Source: Herpetosiphon geysericola (GTDB taxonomy: Bacteria > Chloroflexota > Chloroflexia > Chloroflexales > Herpetosiphonaceae). Taken from it: a stretch of 64,000 bases of DNA. The DNA is taken from positions 1 to 64,000 of the forward strand of contig NZ_LGKP01000030.1 of assembly GCF_001306135.1 (NCBI RefSeq), given 5' to 3'. Shown here in pieces: positions 17,616 to 25,144 of this stretch (position 1 is the stretch's first letter; every line of letters begins with the position of its first letter). The notes beneath the pieces were generated by a model. That model saw only the letters and a list, made by a program, of their open reading frames with translations, was not told the DNA's origin and did no database searches. The position numbers were made by a program, and so were the translations under genes.

Positions 17616-19211
17616 ATGAGTGAGCATCAGATCGAAGCCCTGTTGGCGGAGATTCCCGCCGACGAGCGGGCGACCTTTCAAGCGTTTTACCAAGAGCGCT
17701 TATATGCCGCCATGCAGGCGGCCAGTCGGCGCGGCGGCATGGAGGTTGATCCCGACCAGATTGAAGAAGAACTCGTCGATGCCCTCATCCGCGAGGCCGA
17801 GGGCAGGGATAGCGCGAGCGGGATGGGCATGGTGCCAACGACTGAGGGGGAATATGCCCTGATTCCACCGGAAAGTGATCCGCGCCTCGCCCAACCCGCC
17901 AAGGGGAGTGGCCGCAGCGGCGACGCAGGCGCGATGACCCCGCAGCGCTGGGCCGCGATTGGGCTGGTGTTGCTGGTGCCGCTGCTCTGGTTCTTCTGGC
18001 CAAGCGGCGACGGCGATACCGATACCGATACGCAGGCGCTCGATACCACGACCACGCCGATGACGACGACGCTTGCCCTCGTTACCCCAACCGCGTTGAC
18101 CGACTTTAGCGGTGGCAATGATGTCACCGTCGCCTATCCCGCCTCGCTCGAACTTGCCCGCGACGATGGAGCCAGCCCCGATGTCTATCGCGTTCTTGCG
18201 AGTGCCAGCGAGCTTGGCGGCGTGTGGGAGCCAGACGTGCCGGAGGGCGTGGCTGCCTGGCTGAATGGCTCCTATATCAATCACATTTTCTGTTTGCCAA
18301 CGACCGCGAAAAGCACCATTGACGGCTTGAATCGCGGCAGCGTGATTACGATGCGCCCCGCGAGCGGCGCGGTACGAACCTACACGGTAGTGCGGGTGCG
18401 CGAGGTGGGCAGGCAGGAAGTTGAGGTGCTGGACCAGCGCCGCGCAGGCATGACCTTGATTCTCTGCGGGGACGGCCAAAATGAACGCACGGTCGTCGAA
18501 GCGGCCTATCAACCTGCGAGCCAAACCACGGCCACACTCCAACGGGGACAGGCCGCAACCGTGCCCGATATGGCCCGCCTCACCGTGCAAACGGTGCAGA
18601 CCCTTGCCCCAACGACCACCACCCCAGTCGGATTTGCCGAAGTGGCGATCACGGTGCAGGTCGAAAACCTCACGGGCCAAGTCTGGACCAGCCAAGCGAT
18701 GGCTGACCAGCTGGTGCTTGACGGCGTGTTGGCCGAACGGGTGACGGTTGAACACGATGCGATTGATGCCCACGCGGCGCGCCGCGTGACCTATCACTAT
18801 CTGGTGCAAGAAACAGGCGGCCAAGCAATCTGGCGGGCAACCGCCTTAACGGGCGAAACGGTGGCGGTGGCACTGACGATTCCCCCCGCCCCTGCCGGAG
18901 CCGACCGCCGCCCGTTTATCACCACACTTGACCCTGCGTCCGTCCGGCTTGAACCCTTAGGCAACGGCCACCGCTTCACGATCACGGCAGTGCTCACGGC
19001 CACAGGCAGTGACCCCGTAACGGTCGATCTGAACGGGGTGAGCGTGTGGAGTGGCGGGCGCACCGTGCCGCTCGATGGCACGAGCGACAGTTTGCCGATT
19101 GTCCTTCAGCCAGGCACGCCCACGCCGCTGCGGCTGGTGGCGAGCGTGCCCGATGTGGCCCAACTGGAAATGCAAATTGGGCAGCAGCGCTGGCGGATCA
19201 CGCTGCCCTAG
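17616..19211 (+). CDS. Membrane-tethered sortase-like protein
   Basis: The 531-residue protein has an acidic cytoplasmic N-terminus (1-108), one membrane helix at about 110-128 and a large outer part. Residues about 190-300 follow the sortase pattern: GGVWEPDVPEGVAAW, then SYINHIFCLP with a candidate catalytic His, then GLNRGSVITM, and finally TLILC with Cys and NERTVVEAAY with Arg. This H/C/R set and order is that of sortase transpeptidases. Residues beyond 320 form beta domains unlike usual sortases. It could process or cross-link the surface proteins or pilins of the locus. No LPxTG substrate is obvious in the window, so the activity is unproven. Confidence 0.55.
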   Translation: MSEHQIEALLAEIPADERATFQAFYQERLYAAMQAASRRGGMEVDPDQIEEELVDALIREAEGRDSASGMGMVPTTEGEYALIPPESDPRLAQPAKGSGRSGDAGAMTPQRWAAIGLVLLVPLLWFFWPSGDGDTDTDTQALDTTTTPMTTTLALVTPTALTDFSGGNDVTVAYPASLELARDDGASPDVYRVLASASELGGVWEPDVPEGVAAWLNGSYINHIFCLPTTAKSTIDGLNRGSVITMRPASGAVRTYTVVRVREVGRQEVEVLDQRRAGMTLILCGDGQNERTVVEAAYQPASQTTATLQRGQAATVPDMARLTVQTVQTLAPTTTTPVGFAEVAITVQVENLTGQVWTSQAMADQLVLDGVLAERVTVEHDAIDAHAARRVTYHYLVQETGGQAIWRATALTGETVAVALTIPPAPAGADRRPFITTLDPASVRLEPLGNGHRFTITAVLTATGSDPVTVDLNGVSVWSGGRTVPLDGTSDSLPIVLQPGTPTPLRLVASVPDVAQLEMQIGQQRWRITLP

Positions 19212-19233
19212 ATCAGTTAATAGGAGGAACGCA

Positions 19234-19422
19234 ATGAACCGACAACAACGGAGCCGGTATCAGGGGTGGTGGTGGGGAATCGGGGTGGTGAGTGGCGGTG
19301 GTGTTGGGTTCGTTGGATTGGTTGGATGGGATGCCACGCTCGTCAGCCGAGGGTTGGCGTTGGTGGCGGTCGGGTTGGTCGTGTGGAGCTATCGCCCCAC
19401 ACATCGGGTTGGATTGGATTAA
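19234..19422 (+). CDS. Small two-segment membrane protein, 62 aa
   Basis: AGGAGG precedes the ATG. Two hydrophobic segments (GIGVVSGGGVGFVGLVGW and GLALVAVGLVVWSY) are joined by a short polar turn. Size and position just before the pilin genes would fit a VirB3- or pilus-accessory-like peptide, but no family can be named. Confidence 0.55.
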   Translation: MNRQQRSRYQGWWWGIGVVSGGGVGFVGLVGWDATLVSRGLALVAVGLVVWSYRPTHRVGLD

Positions 19423-19447
19423 TGGTTGTTTTATTGGAGGAAATCCC

Positions 19448-19810
19448 GTGAAGAAGTTTGCCTATGCCGTTTTGACCGTGATGGTGTTTGGGTTGGCCGT
19501 CTTTGCAGCCCCCGCCGCTGCCAGTTATGCCGCGCCGATTGGCGGGAGTGTGGAAGCTGTTGTTGACGAGCCGACCTTGAACCAAGTCGGGCAACTGGAA
19601 GCCAAGATTGAAGAAATCACCGAGCAATTGACCACCGTTGGCCGTCCGCTCGCGGTGTTGGCGTTAGTGCTGGTGTTTATTAGTTACGTCGCGGAGCCAG
19701 TTCTGCCAGACTGGGCGCGTGAAAATAAGGGCATGATGCGCAAAGTCTTGTTTGCGGCGTTGGGCTTGGGCGTGATTCCTGACCTCGTGGGCTTCGCGTT
19801 CGGCAGCTAA
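19448..19810 (+). CDS. VirB2/TrbC-like pilin, copy 1
   Basis: The start is GTG 19448 after GGAGGAAA. The 120-residue product has a cleavable signal ending near AAASYA, a short polar part, and two hydrophobic segments (PLAVLALVLVFISYVAEPVL and VLFAALGLGVIPDLVGFAFG) separated by a charged RENKGMMRK loop. This is the layout of VirB2/TrbC pilins, the subunits of the conjugative pilus. The second copy starts 456 bp downstream and is nearly identical after the signal. It stands immediately before VirB3- and VirB4-like genes, as in other T4SS loci. Confidence 0.75.
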   Translation: MKKFAYAVLTVMVFGLAVFAAPAAASYAAPIGGSVEAVVDEPTLNQVGQLEAKIEEITEQLTTVGRPLAVLALVLVFISYVAEPVLPDWARENKGMMRKVLFAALGLGVIPDLVGFAFGS

Positions 19811-19845
19811 ATCGCGCATCCCCTTTTCGTGATACAGCAGATCGC

Positions 19846-19864
19846 GCGGGGTGCGATGCCCCGC
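19846..19864 (+). other. Stem-loop between the two pilin genes
   Basis: GCGGGG (19846-19851) pairs with CCCCGC (19859-19864) around a 7-base loop, 36 bp after the first pilin stop. There is no T-tract, so mRNA processing or stabilisation is more likely than termination. Confidence 0.45.
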
Positions 19865-19903
19865 CTATCGGATTGATTCCCATCTTTTTTTGGAGGAAAC
19901 CCC

Positions 19904-20266
19904 ATGAAATCGTTCGCTCATGCAGTATTGGCAATTATCGTGTTCGGTCTTGCCGTGTTCGCTGGCCCAGCCGCTGCCAGTTACGCCGCGCCAGTTGGTG
20001 GCAGTAGCGCGGTCGTTGCCGATGAGCCGACCTTGAATCAAGTCGGGCAGTTAGAGGCAAAAATCGAAGACATTACCGAGCAATTAACGACCGTTGGCCG
20101 TCCGTTGGCGGTGTTGGCGTTGGTGCTCGTGTTTATTAGTTATGTGGCCGAACCCGTGTTGCCCGATTGGGCACGCGAGAATAAAGGGATGATGCGCAAG
20201 GTGTTGTTTGCCGCGTTGGGCTTGGGTGTTATCCCCGACCTCGTGGGCTTCGCCTTCGGCAGCTAA
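19904..20266 (+). CDS. VirB2/TrbC-like pilin, copy 2
   Basis: This 120-residue protein starts at ATG 19904 after GGAGGAAA. It has the same layout as copy 1. The signal region differs at many positions and the N-terminal mature segment differs slightly (GGSSAVVADE against GGSVEAVVDE), while the last 80 residues are practically identical apart from an Asp/Glu exchange. DNA differences are mainly silent. Both copies therefore appear functional. The flanks after each stop share CCCTTTTCGTGATACAG, so the duplicated unit included the 3' region. Confidence 0.75.
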   Translation: MKSFAHAVLAIIVFGLAVFAGPAAASYAAPVGGSSAVVADEPTLNQVGQLEAKIEDITEQLTTVGRPLAVLALVLVFISYVAEPVLPDWARENKGMMRKVLFAALGLGVIPDLVGFAFGS

Positions 20267-20300
20267 TACCCCCTTTTCGTGATACAGATTTGATAGCAAT

Positions 20301-20328
20301 GCAGAGCACCGCACACGCGGTGCTCTGC
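20301..20328 (+). other. Perfect 12-bp stem-loop after pilin copy 2
   Basis: GCAGAGCACCGC (20301-20312) pairs perfectly with GCGGTGCTCTGC (20317-20328) around ACAC. It lies 35 bp after the pilin stop and just before the Shine-Dalgarno sequence of the VirB3-like gene. With no T-tract it may protect the pilin mRNA or lower read-through, giving more pilin than channel proteins. Confidence 0.6.
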
Positions 20329-20346
20329 TGGTGAACGGAGGCAGTG

Positions 20347-20763
20347 ATGGCGCGCGAATTAGAGCAGTTTTTAGCACGCGGAGAGGAAAAAGCATTCTGG
20401 CTGTTTACGTACAAAAATGCTGGCGGGGCGATTTTAGGTGGCTTTATGGGTAGCCGGATTGGCCAAATCCTCGGAACCGGCGGGATCGTGATGGCCTTGA
20501 CAATGGTCGGGGTTGGGGTTGGTTTAGGCATCACGTTGAATCGACGCGGCTTAATGTGGGGACGGCGGTTGTGGTTCACCATCCTGTTTTACCTGCGCAG
20601 TGCCATCAAGCCACGCACGATTGATGCAGCCGACTGGTATCGGGTGATTGAAGAACGGGAACATGCGGTGGGATTAAGTCACGCTGGCCAACTGGTCTTG
20701 GCCCCGCGCACGATGGCCAGCGAAGCCGTGGCCCAAGGACGGTCGGAAGGAGAAAGCCCATGA
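20347..20763 (+). CDS. VirB3/PrgI-like small transfer membrane protein
   Basis: ATG 20347 (or the preceding GTG) follows ACGGAGG. The 138-residue protein has two adjacent hydrophobic segments at about 24-60 (GGAILGGFMGSRIGQILG, IVMALTMVGVGVGLGITL) between charged ends. This is the layout of VirB3/PrgI-type subunits that sit next to VirB4 in type IV systems. Its stop overlaps the VirB4-like start by ATGA, the usual coupling of this gene pair. Confidence 0.65.
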   Translation: MARELEQFLARGEEKAFWLFTYKNAGGAILGGFMGSRIGQILGTGGIVMALTMVGVGVGLGITLNRRGLMWGRRLWFTILFYLRSAIKPRTIDAADWYRVIEEREHAVGLSHAGQLVLAPRTMASEAVAQGRSEGESP

Positions 20764-23099
20764 ATCAGCAACCCTTGTGTTTGACGATTGACCCGTTTTC
20801 AGTGCGGCAGTACCGTGAGGAATTGCCACAGCTCGAACAACGCTTTGCCAACTTTTGGGCAGGCATCACCTACGATGCGCGGCTGATCTCGTGTACGCGG
20901 CGTTTTTCCTTTGCCCCAATTCGTCAGCGCCTCCGGCAGCAAACCAGCCCGCTCGATGACCTGCGGGAGTTGCTGCCGCTGCTCTTGGCGGTGCAGGACG
21001 GTGAGCCGCGTGCTGAGGCATTAACCAGCCTGGTACAGAAGCGGCTCGCAATCTATGAGCGGGCGACCGCTGCCTTGCAGGATGCGCCAACCGTGCGGCA
21101 TGCCTTGCGCGCGCTGGCCGACGGCGCGACCGATGCCACGACGCTGGCCGTGGTTGCCGACGGCTGCCGCCGCGCCCTCTGGCCATGGCGCTGGCTGAAA
21201 AACTACCGCCGTGCCTACGAGGTCATGGAGCGCGAAGGCAATCCCCTTGGTATCCACCATTATTTCATCGCCTGGCCATCAGAATACACCGATGCCGAGG
21301 CCGTGCGCAGTGTGCTTAAGGGCACGTTTTTGTTGCCCGATGTCCAGATCGCACCGCTCCCGCCCTTGTTTCACGGAAAATACCGCGAAATGGCAACCTA
21401 TCTCAGTCCACTCGACGAGGGCCGTCCGTATTTGCGCGTCATTCACGCCTTCGATGTGCGCGGCGAGTGGGATTTGGGCAGTATGCAGGAGTTGCTGAGT
21501 GGCGAAGAAGAATTGGCGGTGGCGGTGGATGTCACCACGTTGCCGCGTGCCAAGGCGCAGCGCGCGACGACCGATGCGTTTAACGTGCTCGAAGGCGCAT
21601 TGACCGCGCGGAATGCCGTGAAGGATGCCAGGGCCGAACGGGCATACCGCGATGTCAGTTACGCGATGAATGCGTTGGATGTGCAGCAGTTGCATGAAGT
21701 GGCGTATGCGATCCTGATCCAAGCGCCAAGCGTGCGGGATTTGAATCGGATCACCCAAACCCTGCGTGACCGCATGGGCGCACGGCTCAAGCTGGATGTG
21801 CTGAGCGGAACCCAAGGCGAGTATTTGAAGCTTTTTACCATGACACCGAGCAAACAGATTGCCGCGCCGCTCATCCGGCGAAATGCGCTCAGCGAGCATG
21901 TCGCGGCCAAAACGCCGTGGGGTATTCGCAAGAGCGACCGTACCAGCGGCATCCTGTGGGGCTATGATCCGCACGATCAACTGCCATTTCACTATGATCT
22001 GTTTGGGGCCACCGGAACGGACAACCCGCACTTGCTGATGCTTGGGAAGGCTGGTTCGGGGAAGACCGTGACCCTTGGGGCCTTGGCCTTAAGACAAGCG
22101 GTAGCTGGCAATCAAGTGATCATGTTCGATCCCGTAGGCAAATGTGAGTGGTTGTGTGAAGCGGTGGGCGGGGGAGCCACCTATTATCACTTGGCCAATG
22201 AGGTGGCGATCAATATTCTTGACCCGCTCTCGACGAGCCTCAACCGTCAGAAAAATCATGTGGAGCGCAAACTCTCGATGATCTTAGGGCGTTCCATTCA
22301 CCACGGCACGGGCGTGCAGCTGCATCCACGGCTCTTAACGAATGCCGAGCGGGGCGCGTTGGAAGCTGCGTTAGCATCAACGCGGATCTATGGCCCCGAT
22401 GGCGCATTCCTCGCCCAAATGGATGATGAAACCGCGCCGCTCTTGAGCGACTTGGTGCTGGCCTTGCGCGAAACCAACCGCCCCGTTGGCCGAGCCTTGG
22501 CTGAGGAAATCACGGATATTGCCTTGCAATCGCAGGCCCACCTCTTTGATCGCCAAACAACCTTGAAGTGGGATTTTGGTAGCGATGTGGTGGCCTACAA
22601 CCTCAATAATGCGGATAAAGCCCTCTTGCCCATGTACCTCGACCATGGATTTACGGCGCTGAATCAGTATGTGCGTAGCCCACAACGGCGCGCCCGCAAC
22701 CAAAAGCTGGTGTGCATTATCGATGAGTTTGGGGTCATGTCGCAGATCGAAAGCCTCAAGGCCGAGGTCGCGTATGACACCAAAGAATGGCGGAATTACG
22801 GTGCAGCCATGTGGTCAGCCGATCAGAACGCATCCACATATATGGGCGGCAGCGGCAATGCCCAAGACTTCAGCAACCAGACCACGAATAACACCGCCGT
22901 GAAGCTGTTTGGCCGCCAAGAGGGGACGGACGCGAATCTTTTAGCCGAGGCGTACCCCGAATTATCACCCAGTGATATTGCGGCGATCCGCACGGCAGGT
23001 GCAGGAGAGTTCGTCGGTATTTTCGGGACGAACGACGTCCACCATTTGCGCATGCAATTGACCGATCAAGAAGTGGCCTATTTCATTCGGAAGGGCTAG
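20760..23099 (+). CDS. virB4: VirB4-like conjugation ATPase
   Basis: The 779-residue protein has a Walker A motif GKAGSGKT near residue 430 and a Walker B segment KLVCIIDEFG near 650, followed by AAMWSADQNASTYM, typical of VirB4/TraC/TraE ATPases. The N-terminal 350 residues match the CagE/TrbE/VirB part that docks on the channel. VirB4 powers pilus assembly and substrate transfer at the inner membrane. It follows pilins and a VirB3-like gene in the classical order. It is by far the best marker that this is a conjugation system. Confidence 0.9.
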   Translation: MNQQPLCLTIDPFSVRQYREELPQLEQRFANFWAGITYDARLISCTRRFSFAPIRQRLRQQTSPLDDLRELLPLLLAVQDGEPRAEALTSLVQKRLAIYERATAALQDAPTVRHALRALADGATDATTLAVVADGCRRALWPWRWLKNYRRAYEVMEREGNPLGIHHYFIAWPSEYTDAEAVRSVLKGTFLLPDVQIAPLPPLFHGKYREMATYLSPLDEGRPYLRVIHAFDVRGEWDLGSMQELLSGEEELAVAVDVTTLPRAKAQRATTDAFNVLEGALTARNAVKDARAERAYRDVSYAMNALDVQQLHEVAYAILIQAPSVRDLNRITQTLRDRMGARLKLDVLSGTQGEYLKLFTMTPSKQIAAPLIRRNALSEHVAAKTPWGIRKSDRTSGILWGYDPHDQLPFHYDLFGATGTDNPHLLMLGKAGSGKTVTLGALALRQAVAGNQVIMFDPVGKCEWLCEAVGGGATYYHLANEVAINILDPLSTSLNRQKNHVERKLSMILGRSIHHGTGVQLHPRLLTNAERGALEAALASTRIYGPDGAFLAQMDDETAPLLSDLVLALRETNRPVGRALAEEITDIALQSQAHLFDRQTTLKWDFGSDVVAYNLNNADKALLPMYLDHGFTALNQYVRSPQRRARNQKLVCIIDEFGVMSQIESLKAEVAYDTKEWRNYGAAMWSADQNASTYMGGSGNAQDFSNQTTNNTAVKLFGRQEGTDANLLAEAYPELSPSDIAAIRTAGAGEFVGIFGTNDVHHLRMQLTDQEVAYFIRKG

Positions 23100-23110
23100 A
23101 GGAGATGGAC

Positions 23111-23278
23111 ATGAAGCTGATGAAGCGCAAGGAGACCACGGGACAACAGGAACGGGCTGACTTGGCCAACGCGACCGAGCAGCTGCACCGCGTGTTGGCG
23201 ATCCGTTGGTGGCGCTGGCGACATGGGTTTTTGGCGGCAAAACGCGTGGAGATCGAGCAACGCCGCCGCGAAGGATAG
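23111..23278 (+). CDS. Small basic protein, 55 aa
   Basis: ATG 23111 is 6 bases after AGGAG; ATG 23105 in the same frame is too close. The product is strongly basic and helical, with HRVLAIRWWRWRHGFLAAKR in the middle and a C-terminal EQRRRE. It follows the VirB4-like gene by 11 bp. No family is recognised. Confidence 0.5.
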   Translation: MKLMKRKETTGQQERADLANATEQLHRVLAIRWWRWRHGFLAAKRVEIEQRRREG

Positions 23279-23307
23279 TGATGCATGGTGTATGGAGGAT
23301 AGAAACA

Positions 23308-23703
23308 ATGCAACGATGGCTATTGGTGTTGGTATTGGCAAGCGTGTTGGTCGGCTGTGGTGAGGCTGCGAGCCGTTCAAAAAGCTCAGTGGATGTGATC
23401 ACCACCTGGGCGGAGGCGGTCGTGGCCGACGATTGGGCAACCGCAACCGCCATGATTGGCTGGGAGCCAGAGCGTTGGGAGCGGGTACTTCGTGGGAAAG
23501 ACGGAACCGATGACTACACGGCCTATGCGTTGGTGGGCGACCCCGTGGTCTTAACCGCCTCAACGACCGCAAAGATTCAATGGACTCGCGCGGGCGATCC
23601 CAAGCCACAGTGTATGACGGTCGAAGTGGGCAAGAGTAACCGGATCACGGTCAATGGCTGGTCGCTCTGTCCTGGCGAATCGCTCAACCGTCCTATCCCG
23701 TAG
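23308..23703 (+). CDS. Small lipoprotein, 131 aa
   Basis: A lipobox ASVLVGC (Cys near residue 17) follows a short basic start. The mature domain, with TWAEAVVADDWATATAMI and two later Cys residues, resembles cystatin- or NTF2-like small lipoproteins found in transfer loci, but the match is loose. It is the last gene before a terminator-like hairpin. Confidence 0.6.
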   Translation: MQRWLLVLVLASVLVGCGEAASRSKSSVDVITTWAEAVVADDWATATAMIGWEPERWERVLRGKDGTDDYTAYALVGDPVVLTASTTAKIQWTRAGDPKPQCMTVEVGKSNRITVNGWSLCPGESLNRPIP

Positions 23704-23725
23704 CACCCGAGGAGAGGGTGAGGAT

Positions 23726-23749
23726 CGGCGGGAGTTCTCAGTCCCGCCG
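23726..23749 (+). terminator. 8-bp stem-loop between convergent genes
   Basis: CGGCGGGA (23726-23733) pairs with TCCCGCCG (23742-23749) around 8 bases. It lies between the lipoprotein gene and the convergent DUF6326-like gene and could act for both strands. A T-tract is missing. Confidence 0.4.
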
Positions 23750-23802
23750 TTGCTGGGTGTGCTCGCTGCGTCTACCCACGATAGATGACGCACCGTGATC
23801 GA

Positions 23803-24255
23803 TTACCGCGTGATCCCAGCCGTCGTGCGAGGCCACGTCCACGCGGTACGCAGGATGAATACGAGCAGCAGCACCTCGATGCCGATGGAGAGACCATAGA
23901 AGGAGGCCCAGTCCCACGATTCGCCTGCTGCGTTGATGGCCGCGAACGGAATTTCAAACGCTGCCACAATGAGGTTCGTGGTACGGTTCGCACGGGCGGG
24001 CAGAGCCATCGAGAGGACGATCATGAGGGCGGGGATGGCCACGAGCGCGAGGACGATGGTCAAATAGGTTGGGCTGATGGCGAACTCAAAGATGACCCCC
24101 GACCGGATTTGATCGATGGCTCCCGGCTTGTAGAGGTGGAAGTAGTCCACGTAGATGTAGAGGACCATGAAACTCGTCCAGGCGGCGGCGAGCTTTGCTT
24201 GGACGGGAACCTGCCCATCCGCAAGGGGTGGCATCGGTTGTTTGATCGCATTCAT
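23803..24255 (-). CDS. DUF6326-like membrane protein
   Basis: The 150-residue protein has four membrane segments with the DUF6326 pattern: YIYVDYFHLYKPGAI in the first loop, then TYLTIVLALVAIPALMIVLS and a last segment IEVLLLVFILRTAWTW. The function of the family is unknown. It lies on the minus strand inside the otherwise plus-strand transfer locus and is probably cargo. ATG 24255 is the start that leaves the first membrane segment intact; longer frames add only low-complexity sequence. Confidence 0.7.
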   Translation of the reverse strand: MNAIKQPMPPLADGQVPVQAKLAAAWTSFMVLYIYVDYFHLYKPGAIDQIRSGVIFEFAISPTYLTIVLALVAIPALMIVLSMALPARANRTTNLIVAAFEIPFAAINAAGESWDWASFYGLSIGIEVLLLVFILRTAWTWPRTTAGITR

Positions 24256-24493
24256 CGATTTGTCCTTGTCTTGAATCATGCTGAAGCATGTTCCGCAGTA
24301 TAGGGACACCATGGGCGTGGCGGATAGACACGAAAGTGTGGTTGGCGAGTGGGGTGGCGCGATGCACCGTACACGGGAAACCGAGCGCGTTGGCCGCGAC
24401 GTGGGCGGCGCGGCTCTAGGCGTGGCATGCAACCTTCGCGACGGTCGTGCGTTTAACATGGCAGCATGATTGATCGTTGTGAAGGAGGGTCGC

Positions 24494-25021
24494 ATGAAAC
24501 GGCTGATTGGAATCCTCATGGTGGTGCTGGTGGCCGCGTTGGCCGGATGGGCATGGACGCGCACACTGCCCATGGCGACCGCCGCTGCGCCGCGCGTCGC
24601 AGAATCGGCCATGGTGGATGGGGGCGGGTATGGGATCTATGGCTGGGACGGCGGGTTGCAGGTCGTGTTGATCTATGAGGGAACGGTCGCCGCCCAAACC
24701 TGTGATATCGACCCTGCCGATGGGGCCGCAGACGAGGTATATCGCTGTACGATTCCCTTTGCGAATGGTACGACGACCCAGTGGTCGATCCGCAGCGCGG
24801 ATGGCAAAACGGGGCGTATCACGGTGGATGGCGTGACCTATGCCGTGCCGCGTGAGGCCACGGTGCTGCGGATCAATGGCGATGGTGTGGGCCAACGGGT
24901 GACGGCGTATCAGCGGATACTGCCGCCGTTGACGCTGGGCGATGCCAGCCGGACGCTGGAGCAATGGATGGCGCGTGATGCCGAGTTTGCGCCCTTTGCC
25001 GCACTGTTCCGTTCCGAGTAG
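24494..25021 (+). CDS. Exported hypothetical protein, 175 aa
   Basis: ATG 24494 follows AAGGAGG. Residues 1-30 form a signal peptide or anchor (LIGILMVVLVAALAGWAW). The mature domain has two Cys residues (QTCDIDPAD and YRCTIPFANG) likely to form a disulfide. I do not recognise the family. A terminator follows directly, so it may be monocistronic. Confidence 0.6.
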   Translation: MKRLIGILMVVLVAALAGWAWTRTLPMATAAAPRVAESAMVDGGGYGIYGWDGGLQVVLIYEGTVAAQTCDIDPADGAADEVYRCTIPFANGTTTQWSIRSADGKTGRITVDGVTYAVPREATVLRINGDGVGQRVTAYQRILPPLTLGDASRTLEQWMARDAEFAPFAALFRSE

Positions 25022-25054
25022 ACGGAGTATCCACAACCAAATAACCGACAAATG

Positions 25055-25086
25055 ACACCAGCACCCCAATGCTGGTGTTTGGTTTT
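25055..25086 (+). terminator. Rho-independent terminator after the exported protein gene
   Basis: ACACCAGCA (25055-25063) pairs with TGCTGGTGT (25070-25078) around CCCCAA and is followed by TTGGTTTT. It separates the preceding exported-protein gene from the coupling-protein operon, which should therefore have its own promoter. Confidence 0.75.
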
Positions 25087-25144
25087 AAGCAATGCGGGAT
25101 GGTCACTGACGATCCCGCGTTCGTGTATCCAGAAGGAGGATCGG

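Noticed and set aside
23785-24303. Plus-strand 172-codon frame opposite the DUF6326-like gene
   Set aside because: It is the antisense shadow of a convincing four-helix membrane protein on the minus strand and has an implausible Asp/Gly/Arg-rich composition.
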